From contig CAWFVL010000002.1 of assembly GCA_963819195.1 (NCBI GenBank), positions 248,001-312,000 on the forward strand: a DNA stretch of 64,000 nt, in the 5' to 3' direction. The notes below the pieces were generated by a model that saw only the letters and a program-made list of their open reading frames with translations, did no database searches and was not told the DNA's origin. Positions 17,970 through 25,109 of this stretch are shown one piece after another (the first letter of the stretch is position 1; each line of letters starts with the position of its first letter). This DNA comes from FEN-1191 sp963819195 (GTDB taxonomy: Bacteria; Pseudomonadota; Gammaproteobacteria; Steroidobacterales; Steroidobacteraceae). Made by a program: the position numbers and the translations under genes.

Positions 17970-18538
17970 GGTATCTCGTATCCGAGCTGGCGCAGAGCCC
18001 GCCCCACTGCGATCAGCGGCAGACCGATGAGGGCGGTGGGGTCCTCGCTGACGATGCGCGCAAACAGGCTGATTCCAAGCGCTTCGCAGCGAAAGCCGCC
18101 GGCGCAATCAAAGGGCTGCTCGGCTTCGATGTAGCGCTCGATCTCGGCCGGCTCAAGCGCTCGGAAGTAGACCGTGGTGGTGTCGACGAACTCGATGTGC
18201 TTGCCGCTGGCGGGCTGCAGCACGGCCACGGCGGTGTGAAACACCGCGGCCGAGGCGGACAGCCACCGCAGCTGCTCGCAGCAGCGCGCGGCGTTGCCGG
18301 GCTTGCCCAGCAGCTCGCCCTTGCAGACGGCCACCTGATCGCTGCCAATCACGGTAGCATCCTCGCGCTGCCCGCTGATGGCTGCGGCCTTGGCAAGAGC
18401 CAGGCGCTGCGCCCGTTCCAGCGGTGTCTCCAGCGGCAGCGGGGCTTCGTCGACTTCGGGCGCTACGGCCTGGAATGGCAGGCGCAACCGGGCGAGCAAC
18501 TCCCTCCGATAGCGGGAAGTGGACGCCAGGATCAACAC
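17966..18538 (-). CDS. yceF: Maf-family nucleotide pyrophosphatase YceF
   Basis: A 190-residue Maf protein that hydrolyses non-canonical nucleoside triphosphates; the YceF subfamily prefers m7GTP. Diagnostic segments are LILASTSRYRRELL, VDE in the N-terminal loop, IGSDQVAVCKGELLGKPG with the catalytic Asp, and FDCAGGFRCEALGISLF. The last two match YceF more than the dTTP/UTP type (YhdE), which has a different GAFR/GYGIQG loop. The start is GTG-TTG. It overlaps the rluC stop by four bases convergently and is divergent from yceD, whereas in E. coli it is also divergent next to yceD-rpmF. Confidence 0.93.
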   Translation of the reverse strand: MLILASTSRYRRELLARLRLPFQAVAPEVDEAPLPLETPLERAQRLALAKAAAISGQREDATVIGSDQVAVCKGELLGKPGNAARCCEQLRWLSASAAVFHTAVAVLQPASGKHIEFVDTTTVYFRALEPAEIERYIEAEQPFDCAGGFRCEALGISLFARIVSEDPTALIGLPLIAVGRALRQLGYEIP

Positions 18539-18574
18539 TAAAGCGATCTCAAAGGCTTGAAAGTCTTGGAAGTT

Positions 18575-18603
18575 TTGACTCGCCGCGGCACTGCAATTAT
18601 TAT
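18575..18603 (+). promoter_or_regulatory. Promoter of yceD-rpmF-fabH operon
   Basis: TTGACT at 18575-18580, exactly 17 bases, then TATTAT at 18598-18603. Transcription is expected near 18610, three bases before the yceD ATG at 18613, so the mRNA would be almost leaderless. Confidence 0.7.
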
Positions 18604-18612
18604 ACGCGACCC

Positions 18613-19167
18613 ATGTCGGGCGGCGCCTTGAAGCTACGCGACGTCAGAAAGCTGGCGGACTCGCGAGCGGCGTTCGAATTTGAGATCCCCGTGGCGGAGC
18701 TGCCGGACATGCCGCCGGAGTTCGGCGCCGGAGACGGCCAGGTGCAGGCACAGGTGCGCTTTGGCCGGGAGCAGGGATTCGCGGTGGCCGATGTGGAGCT
18801 GCGCGCGCAGCTGCAGGTGATCTGCCAGCGCTGCATGGCACCGATGCCGCTGACCGTGGAGTCGCATTCGCCGGTGCTGGTGGTTGAGACGGAGCGGGAA
18901 GCTGAGGAAGCGCCTGCCGGTTGGGAGACATATCTCGCGCCGGAGGGCCGCCTGAGCCTGGCGGCGCTCGTGGCCGAAGAAGTGCTGCTCGCAATCCCGA
19001 TCGTGCCGCTGCACGATGCGGGCTCGGGCTGCGGTGTAGCGGCGCCGGATGCGGCGGTCGCAACGCCAGCGGGACCAAAGGCCGCTGCGGTCGAGGAGGG
19101 CGCCACCGTGCGGCCTTTCGCCGACCTGAAGGCGCTGCTCGAGCGCGGCGGCAAAGATGAAGGTTAG
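18613..19167 (+). CDS. yceD: YceD (DUF177), 23S rRNA accumulation protein
   Basis: A 184-residue DUF177-family protein, related to E. coli YceD and to plant factors needed for 23S rRNA accumulation. The segment VICQRCMAPMPLTVE carries the conserved CxRC of the family; the C-terminus PFADLKALL is also typical. The ATG at 18613 is chosen because the promoter -10 box lies just upstream; no ribosome site is visible, in agreement with leaderless translation. rpmF follows by 30 bases, the usual neighbour. Confidence 0.93.
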   Translation: MSGGALKLRDVRKLADSRAAFEFEIPVAELPDMPPEFGAGDGQVQAQVRFGREQGFAVADVELRAQLQVICQRCMAPMPLTVESHSPVLVVETEREAEEAPAGWETYLAPEGRLSLAALVAEEVLLAIPIVPLHDAGSGCGVAAPDAAVATPAGPKAAAVEEGATVRPFADLKALLERGGKDEG

Positions 19168-19197
19168 TTACGAATTTGTTCGAGGAGAGATTGGATC

Positions 19198-19392
19198 ATG
19201 GCCGTACAAAAAAGCCGCAAGACACCGTCCAAGCGCGGCATGCATCGTTCCCACGACGGGCTGTCAACGCCCGCACTGTCGGTCGATGCGCAGTCGGGTG
19301 AGCAGCACCTGCGTCATTGCATCACGCCTGATGGTTTCTATCGCGGTCGCCGCGTGATCGAACAGAAAGCGGAGCCGGAAAGCCAGGAATAG
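19198..19392 (+). CDS. rpmF: 50S ribosomal protein L32
   Basis: A 64-residue ribosomal protein of the large subunit. It has the typical beginning AVQKSRKTPSKRGMHRSHD, the middle STPALSVDAQSGE and the end HCITPDGFYRGRRVI. It is the single-Cys form without the zinc-binding four-Cys set. A GAGGAGA sequence lies about 10 bases before the ATG. It is followed by fabH after 28 bases; plsX, which normally lies between the two, is absent. Confidence 0.97.
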   Translation: MAVQKSRKTPSKRGMHRSHDGLSTPALSVDAQSGEQHLRHCITPDGFYRGRRVIEQKAEPESQE

Positions 19393-19420
19393 CACGGCGC
19401 CGCGCCTGGGCAGCATCGGC

Positions 19421-20389
19421 GTGTATTCCAAGATTGTCGGCACCGGCAGCTATCTGCCGGCGAAGATTCTCACGAACTTCGAGCTCGAGCAGCGCCTGGA
19501 CACCAGCGATGTCTGGATCCGCGAGCGCACGGGAATCGAGCGTCGCCACATCATCGGCGATGACGAATCCAACGTCGACATGGCTGAGCAGGCCGCACGC
19601 AAGGCGATTGCCGCGGCCGGCCTGCGGCCCGAGGACATCGATCTGATTTCCTATGGCACGACCACGCCCGACCTGATATTCCCCAACTGCGGTTCCCTGC
19701 TGCAGGCCCGGCTGGGCTGTGCCGGTGCCCCGGCCTTCAGCCTGGAGGCTGCGTGCAGCGGCTTCATGTATGCGCTCGGCGTGGCCGATAAATTCGTGCG
19801 GGCGGGAGAGGCCAAGCGGGCGCTGGTGGTGGGATCGGAAGTGCTCTCGCGCATCACCGACTATACCGACCGCGGCACGGCGATCCTGTTCGGTGACGGC
19901 GCGGGTGCCGTGGTGCTGGCGCCGTCGGCGCAGCCGGGGATCATTTCGACCCACCTGCATTCCGATGGCAGCTACCAGCACCTGCTCTACTGCACGGGTG
20001 GGCCCAGTCGCGGCCGGGCGCCCGGCACCATGGCACCGGGTAACCACATCCGGATGGCCGGCAGCGAGGTGTTCAAGGTCGCCGTCACCCTGCTTGGCCG
20101 CATCGTTGATGAGACGCTGGCTGCCAATGGCATCGAGAAGTCCGCCATCGACTGGCTGGTGCCACACCAGGCGAATTTCCGCATCATCCAGGCGGTGGCC
20201 AAAAAGTTGTCGATGCCCATGGAGCGCGTGATCGTCACCGTGCAGGAGCACGGCAACACCTCCACCGCTTCGGTGCCGATGGCGCTGGATGTGGGTGTGC
20301 GCGACGGGCGTATCAAGCCCGGAGATCTGCTGCTGCTCGAGGCGCTCGGCGGCGGAATTACCTGGGGTTCGGCGCTGCTGCGGTTCTAA
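19421..20389 (+). CDS. fabH: 3-oxoacyl-ACP synthase III FabH
   Basis: A 322-residue condensing enzyme that joins acetyl-CoA and malonyl-ACP to start fatty acid synthesis. The catalytic triad is visible: C112 in EAACSGF, H249 in PHQANFRII and N279 in HGNTSTASVP. Length fits the family (317 in E. coli). The start GTG at 19421 gives the standard N-terminus MYSKIVGTGSYLP; no ribosome site is evident. The stop overlaps the ATG of the OPT transporter (TAATG). fabD, fabG and acpP, which follow fabH in E. coli, are not here. Confidence 0.96.
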   Translation: MYSKIVGTGSYLPAKILTNFELEQRLDTSDVWIRERTGIERRHIIGDDESNVDMAEQAARKAIAAAGLRPEDIDLISYGTTTPDLIFPNCGSLLQARLGCAGAPAFSLEAACSGFMYALGVADKFVRAGEAKRALVVGSEVLSRITDYTDRGTAILFGDGAGAVVLAPSAQPGIISTHLHSDGSYQHLLYCTGGPSRGRAPGTMAPGNHIRMAGSEVFKVAVTLLGRIVDETLAANGIEKSAIDWLVPHQANFRIIQAVAKKLSMPMERVIVTVQEHGNTSTASVPMALDVGVRDGRIKPGDLLLLEALGGGITWGSALLRF

Positions 20390-22185
20390 TGGCTGCTCCA
20401 CGATGGCGATGGCTGCCCGCCATCGACACATGGAAGTACCATCTGCTGCTCGGAGCCATCGGCATCCTGATCCTGGGGCCGCTCGGCGGTGTCACCGCCT
20501 CGTACATGAATTTCTCGCTGGGCTTCTTCGTCGGTGGCCAGGTGCTGGCCGGCATTCTGGGATCGACGGTCACTTACGGTTACGGCGCCGAGGGCAAGCA
20601 CGGGGCCAACTACATCCAGACGACTGCCGCCTCGGTGGCGGGCATGAGTGCCATGGCGGTGGTGATCCAGGCCATGGTGTGGATGGGCTTGCCGCAGCCG
20701 CCCGTGCTGCACCTGGTGCTTTATATGCTCTGCATCGGCATGTATGGCGCCGGAGTCGGCATGCTCTACACGCCGATACTCGTCGATCGACTCAATCTGG
20801 TGTATCCGAGCGGGCTGGCGGTCGCGAACATTCTTCGCGCCCTGACCGATCCGGAACTGCTCAAGCGCTCGGTGGCAACGCTGGGTGGAGGCATGCTCGG
20901 GGGCTTTGTCTCGGGCATTGCCACGGCGCGTAGTGCCTGGCTGGGTGCCACGGGACTGTCGATGTCCACGGTAGGCGCCGGCATGGTGGTGGGCGCGCGC
21001 GTGGGCATCCCGGCGCTGGTGGCGGCTCTCACGTGGCAGGCGTTGGTTCCCTACTTTGTCAGCATCGGCTGGCTGCACGCCGGGGAGCCGTTTCGCAAGA
21101 TCACTTTCCTGATTGCGCTCGGGATGATTCTCGGCGCCTCGATCATCGACATGACGCTGATCCTCAAGGATGCCTTGCAGCGCGCGCGCCGGGCCGGCGC
21201 CGACGCGCTGAAACCGGTGCCAAAGGACGTCGAACCCTGGAAGAAGACCCAGATCGGACGGCTGGTCGTGTGGGTGATTTTCTGGGGCATTGCCACGGTC
21301 TGGGCAGGCACCCAGCTGCTCGGTCAGCCGGCAGGTTTCCTGATCTTCGCACTGGCTTTGGTATTCGTGTTCGCCCTCGTCAACGGGATCTCGCAGGGGC
21401 TGACCGACTGGAATCCGATCTCCTCGGCATTCGTGGTCACCGTGATCCTGATGGCCATGCTCGGCCTGAAGGACGCCACGGTCGGACTCATGGCCGGCAC
21501 CGCGCTGCTGGTGGCGATCAGCGTGGGTTCGGACATGCAGCAGGATAGGTCCACGGGCCGCCGGCTCGGGACCAGCCGCAGCATCCAGTTTCGCTACCAG
21601 GTCGCGGGCATCGTCATGGGTGCGATCAGCGCCGTGGCCTTTGCCAAGCTCTTCATGGCGGCCTATCCGGTCCTGCTCCAGGACCAGACGGTCATGAGTG
21701 CTTCGGAGCAGCCGGTGCAGTGGACCTCGGCCATGACCTATAAATTTGTCGGCGCGCTGCGCAGCCTCACCGACGATAAACCCTATCAGCGCACGGCAAT
21801 CATGGTGGGGGTGGCGTTCGGCTTGGCGACCGAGATACTGCGTAAGCTCATTGCCGCGAACCGCCGTTACGGTAAGTGGCGGGGCAGCGGCAATGCCGCC
21901 AGGGCGGTGGACTTTACGATCTTCGCGGTGCTGCTGCCCTCACCCTATGCCTCATCGTTCGGCGGCTTCGTCAATCTGCCCACCTCAGCGTGGTTCGCCG
22001 GTGGGTCAGTACTCGGTGATGCGCTCGATTGGGCGCTCAGGCGGCGCGGTGCAGGCCGGACGCAGCAACTGCCCAGCGATATGAGCTTCGTGTCGCTACT
22101 CGGGGGTGGTCTGATTGCGGGCGACGCGATTGCGGCGCTCGGTATCGGGATGTACGGGCTCATCGGAGCCCTGGCTGGCGCCTGA
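20389..22185 (+). CDS. OPT-family transporter
   Basis: A 598-residue membrane protein with about 14-16 hydrophobic segments, of the oligopeptide transporter (OPT) superfamily. Family segments are HGANYIQTTAASVAGM, VYPSGLAVANILRAL, FSLGFFVGGQVLAG and a C-terminal LPSPYASSFGGFVNLP. Members import peptides or metal chelates with protons; the substrate here is unknown. Translation is coupled to fabH by a one-base stop/start overlap, an unusual partner for fabH. A strong hairpin terminator lies 65 bases downstream. Confidence 0.88.
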   Translation: MAAPRWRWLPAIDTWKYHLLLGAIGILILGPLGGVTASYMNFSLGFFVGGQVLAGILGSTVTYGYGAEGKHGANYIQTTAASVAGMSAMAVVIQAMVWMGLPQPPVLHLVLYMLCIGMYGAGVGMLYTPILVDRLNLVYPSGLAVANILRALTDPELLKRSVATLGGGMLGGFVSGIATARSAWLGATGLSMSTVGAGMVVGARVGIPALVAALTWQALVPYFVSIGWLHAGEPFRKITFLIALGMILGASIIDMTLILKDALQRARRAGADALKPVPKDVEPWKKTQIGRLVVWVIFWGIATVWAGTQLLGQPAGFLIFALALVFVFALVNGISQGLTDWNPISSAFVVTVILMAMLGLKDATVGLMAGTALLVAISVGSDMQQDRSTGRRLGTSRSIQFRYQVAGIVMGAISAVAFAKLFMAAYPVLLQDQTVMSASEQPVQWTSAMTYKFVGALRSLTDDKPYQRTAIMVGVAFGLATEILRKLIAANRRYGKWRGSGNAARAVDFTIFAVLLPSPYASSFGGFVNLPTSAWFAGGSVLGDALDWALRRRGAGRTQQLPSDMSFVSLLGGGLIAGDAIAALGIGMYGLIGALAGA

Positions 22186-22250
22186 GAAACACACGCGCAT
22201 CCAGCTGACGGATAGTCAGCCGGACGCGCTGTGACAAGAACTCACCAATG

Positions 22251-22275
22251 AAAACGCCGCGCAACGCGGCGTTTT
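22251..22275. terminator. Bidirectional terminator
   Basis: A perfect inverted repeat: 11-bp stem (aaaacgccgcg / cgcggcgtttt) with a three-base loop. It ends in TTTT on both strands, so it can stop both the OPT transporter and the convergent lipoprotein transcript. Confidence 0.9.
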
Positions 22276-22297
22276 CAGGTTCAACAGGCCGGTCGAA

Positions 22298-22633
22298 TTA
22301 CTTCGAAACCGACTTCTTGAACATGCGGTCGATCTTCTCGTTGGTGGCGTCAACCGAGGACTGAGCAGCCTGCGCCGCCGACAGTGCCTGATTGGCCGTG
22401 CTCTGCGCGCCCTGGGCAGCCGTAGCAGCCTGGTTGGCGGAGCTCTGAGCCGCGCTGGCGGCACGCGAAGCGGAATCAGCCGATGACTTGGCCGCATCAA
22501 CTTCGGTCTGCAGCTTGCTCACCTGCTGCTTCAGGTTATCGACATCAGCCTGCAGCGGCTTGATGTCCGTGCAGCCGGCGAGCGCAACGATCGCAGCCGC
22601 CGCGGCCAGCTTCACAACAATACTCTTGTTCAT
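22298..22633 (-). CDS. Lpp/OprI-like outer-membrane lipoprotein
   Basis: A 111-residue protein with a lipoprotein signal (lipobox ALAGC, lipidated Cys near residue 21). A long heptad coiled coil follows, LQADVDNLKQQVSKLQTEVDAA, in which Ala dominates further on, as in the alanine-zipper of Lpp and OprI. It ends in Lys (KKSVSK), as Braun lipoprotein does where it is linked to peptidoglycan. It is longer than Lpp (78) and OprI (83). An AAGGGGA ribosome site precedes the ATG. Covalent attachment is inference; function is probably a structural bridge or periplasmic spacer, and it is a likely client of the Lol genes in this window. Confidence 0.82.
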   Translation of the reverse strand: MNKSIVVKLAAAAAIVALAGCTDIKPLQADVDNLKQQVSKLQTEVDAAKSSADSASRAASAAQSSANQAATAAQGAQSTANQALSAAQAAQSSVDATNEKIDRMFKKSVSK

Positions 22634-22831
22634 TTCAGTCCCCTTTAGACTCTCAGGATAAAAACCGCATTCCGCCGAAACAGGTACGCTCCGGGCGATT
22701 TTGCGGCTGCCAACTTGACCAAATTTAACCTATTAATGCAATAGGGATTTCGCATTCACTTGTCAGTGAAGCCCCACAAATTGCTCCCAAATTGGGCCGA
22801 ATTTGCCGGCATTGTGGCGTGGGGCCATTTA

Positions 22832-22847
22832 CTGTATATAATTACAG
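22832..22847 (+). promoter_or_regulatory. LexA box (SOS operator) overlapping the lexA promoter
   Basis: A 16-base box CTGTATATAATTACAG matches the gammaproteobacterial CTG-N10-CAG consensus. A perfect -10 TATAAT (22837-22842) lies inside it, and the box ends one base before the ATG of lexA. LexA bound here would block its own transcription, the normal autoregulation. Confidence 0.92.
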
Positions 22848-22848
22848 T

Positions 22849-23499
22849 ATGAGTGATCTGACGCCACGCCAAGTCCGGGTCCTGCGTTACATCCAGCGCA
22901 GCCTGTCCGAAACCGGTATGCCGCCCACCCGTGCCGAGATTGCCGCCGAGCTGGGCTTTCGTTCGCCCAACGCCGCAGAGGAACACCTGCGCACGCTGGC
23001 GCGCAAGGGCGTCATCCAGCTGCTCCCGGGCGCCTCCCGGGGCATACAGCTGCAGGACACGCTGCGCGAGCAGATGGGGCTGCCGCTGGTGGGGTCCGTT
23101 GCCGCCGGCCGGCCGATCCTGGCGGAAGAAAATATTGTCGAGCATCTGCAGATCGATCCGGCCACCTTCCAGCCGCGGCCGCATTACCTGCTCAAAGTGG
23201 TCGGCATGAGCATGCGCGATGCCGGCATTCTCGATGGCGACCTCGTGGCCGTGCATCGCACCAGCGAAGTCCGCCAGCGCCAGATCGTGGTCGCACGGCT
23301 CGAGAATGAGGTCACGGTCAAACGCTACCGGCAGGAAGGCACCACGGTGTGGCTGATGCCGGAGAATTCGGATTTCGAGCCGCTGCGGATCGATCTGAAG
23401 CAGGAAGGGCTGCTGATCGAAGGCGTCGTGGTGGGCGTAGTGCGGCGCACCCCAAACCCACCGGTGGGCAAGCTCAAGGCAACGCGCCAGGGCAGTTGA
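22849..23499 (+). CDS. lexA: SOS repressor LexA
   Basis: A 216-residue repressor of DNA-damage genes. The N-terminal winged helix has PPTRAEIAAELGFRSPNAAEEHL as recognition region. The self-cleavage site is A86-G87 in SVAAGRP and the catalytic Ser-Lys dyad is S121 (GMSM) and K158 (VTVKRY), each offset by two from E. coli. The ATG at 22849 is chosen because it gives the family N-terminus and directly follows the operator; the open frame extends further upstream but through the operator. No ribosome site is possible, so leaderless translation is likely. It converges with a small acidic-protein gene with no gap. Confidence 0.97.
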   Translation: MSDLTPRQVRVLRYIQRSLSETGMPPTRAEIAAELGFRSPNAAEEHLRTLARKGVIQLLPGASRGIQLQDTLREQMGLPLVGSVAAGRPILAEENIVEHLQIDPATFQPRPHYLLKVVGMSMRDAGILDGDLVAVHRTSEVRQRQIVVARLENEVTVKRYRQEGTTVWLMPENSDFEPLRIDLKQEGLLIEGVVVGVVRRTPNPPVGKLKATRQGS

Positions 23500-23769
23500 T
23501 TAACGGCGGCGGACCTTGGCGTGACCGCTCTGCGCGGCGGGTTCCTCGGCGCCGATATCGTAGTCTTCCAGGTCGCTGATCAATTCGGCGGTGCGTTTTT
23601 GCTCCAGGCGCTGTTCCAGCCGCCGCCAGGCCGGTTCGCCGACCTTGACGGTGCGGCGCTTGGCGATCTCCATATCCTTGATGGCGCGATCAAGATCGAG
23701 ATCATCATCCCCGGTGATCTCGACGGCGTCATCTTCCTCGTATTCGTCAGAGTCCGGATTTCCACCCAT
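23500..23769 (-). CDS. Small acidic protein of unknown function
   Basis: An 89-residue protein. The N-terminal half is strongly acidic (EYEEDDAVEITGDDDLDLD) and the second half is basic and helical (EPAWRRLEQRLEQKRTAELISDLEDYDIG), ending KVRRR. This recalls small conserved gammaproteobacterial proteins of the PA3496 / DUF3545 kind, but I cannot confirm the family. No signal or membrane segment. ATG start. Its stop directly abuts the lexA stop; there is no room for a terminator. Confidence 0.65.
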   Translation of the reverse strand: MGGNPDSDEYEEDDAVEITGDDDLDLDRAIKDMEIAKRRTVKVGEPAWRRLEQRLEQKRTAELISDLEDYDIGAEEPAAQSGHAKVRRR

Positions 23770-23864
23770 GGCGATGGTCTTCGGTTAGGAGCCTTACGAT
23801 TGCCCGCCCCAGTTGCAGGTTGCGCCGAAAATAATGCGAATCAAATGCCGATGCAACGGCACAT

Positions 23865-25085
23865 TCAACGAATCAGCTGATTCATTTCAAAAATCGGTAA
23901 CAGCATCGCAAATACGATGCCCATGACGATCAGGCCCATGCCGACGATGAGCACCGGCCCGAGCAGGCCCACCAATGCCGCCAGCAGCCCCTCCAGTTCC
24001 CGCTCCTGATTTACCGCCGCCCGCTCGAGCATGGCCTGCAGCTGGCCGCTGGACTCGCCACTGGAGATCAGGTGGATGGTCATGGGCGGAAACAGCCGGC
24101 TCTGGGACAGGGACTTGCCGATCGGTGCGCCTTCGCGCACGCGCGCCGCGGCTTCACCGACCGCATCGCGCATCGGCAGGTTGATGACCACCTCGCTCGC
24201 GATGCGCAGCGAATCGAGCACCGGGACGGCGCTGGCGGTGAGAATGCTGAGGGTGCGCGTGAAGGCCGCGGTGTTGAAGCCGCGCACGATGCGACCCATG
24301 ATCGGCACGCGCAGCAGCGTGCGGTGAAATCGCCAGCGTGTCGCGCGCTGCTGCAGGGCGCGCCAGACCAGGAACGAGACCACGCCGATGAGCAGCAGCA
24401 GCCAGATGCCATAGTTGCGCAAAAAGCCGCTGACGCCGACGAGTACCTGCGTCGCGAGCGGCAGTTTGGCGCGATTGGCCTCGAATACCTCCACCACCTT
24501 TGGCACCACATAGGTGAGCAGAATCGACACGATCGCAAAGCACATGACGGTGAGCACGATCGGATAGAGCATCGCGCCCATGATCTTTTGCCGCATCTGC
24601 TCGCGCGATTCGGTGTAGTCCGCGAGCCGTTCGAGCACCGCATCCAGGTGGCCCGAGTGCTCGCCGGCGGCCACCGTGGCCCGATAGATTTCGGGGAAGA
24701 CGCTCGGAAATTCGTCCAGTCCGTTTGCGAGGGTGTGGCCCTCGACCACCTTGGCGCGCACTCCGAGCACGATGCTCTGCACGCGCGGCCGCTCGGTCTG
24801 CTCCGACACCGCCAGCAACGCCTCCTCCAGCGGCAGGCCCGCCCGCACCAGCGTCGAGAGCTGGCGCGTCAGCAGCGACAGATCGGCGGCCGAGACGCCG
24901 CGCCGCAGCGAGAACCGGGCGCCGCTTCGCTTGCGCGATGCTTCGTCCGCAACCGCCTCGATGGTGACCGGCAGCAGCTGTTTTTCACGCAGCAGCGAGC
25001 GCACGTGGCGCGCGGTATCGCCTTCGATGACGCCCTTGCGCGAGCGCCCGGCGGTATCGAGGGCGGTGTATTCGAAGGCTCCCAT
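23865..25085 (-). CDS. gspF: Type II secretion inner-membrane protein GspF
   Basis: A 406-residue polytopic platform protein of the type II secretion system, of typical length. Two repeated T2SSF domains are seen: LTRQLSTLVRAGLPLEEALLAV near residues 70-95 and FTRTLSILTASAVPVLDSL near 270-290. Each is followed by the family's membrane helices and the LISSGESSGQL motif before the end. GspF links the GspE ATPase to the pseudopilus. It begins 24 bases after gspE and is the last gene of gspC-D-E-F in this window. Confidence 0.95.
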   Translation of the reverse strand: MGAFEYTALDTAGRSRKGVIEGDTARHVRSLLREKQLLPVTIEAVADEASRKRSGARFSLRRGVSAADLSLLTRQLSTLVRAGLPLEEALLAVSEQTERPRVQSIVLGVRAKVVEGHTLANGLDEFPSVFPEIYRATVAAGEHSGHLDAVLERLADYTESREQMRQKIMGAMLYPIVLTVMCFAIVSILLTYVVPKVVEVFEANRAKLPLATQVLVGVSGFLRNYGIWLLLLIGVVSFLVWRALQQRATRWRFHRTLLRVPIMGRIVRGFNTAAFTRTLSILTASAVPVLDSLRIASEVVINLPMRDAVGEAAARVREGAPIGKSLSQSRLFPPMTIHLISSGESSGQLQAMLERAAVNQERELEGLLAALVGLLGPVLIVGMGLIVMGIVFAMLLPIFEMNQLIR

Positions 25086-25109
25086 CGACCGTGATCGCGC
25101 GCGGGGGCG

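Noticed and set aside
22849..23499. LexA start further upstream in the same frame (22792)
   Set aside because: That start would put the SOS operator inside the coding region and adds residues not found in LexA proteins.
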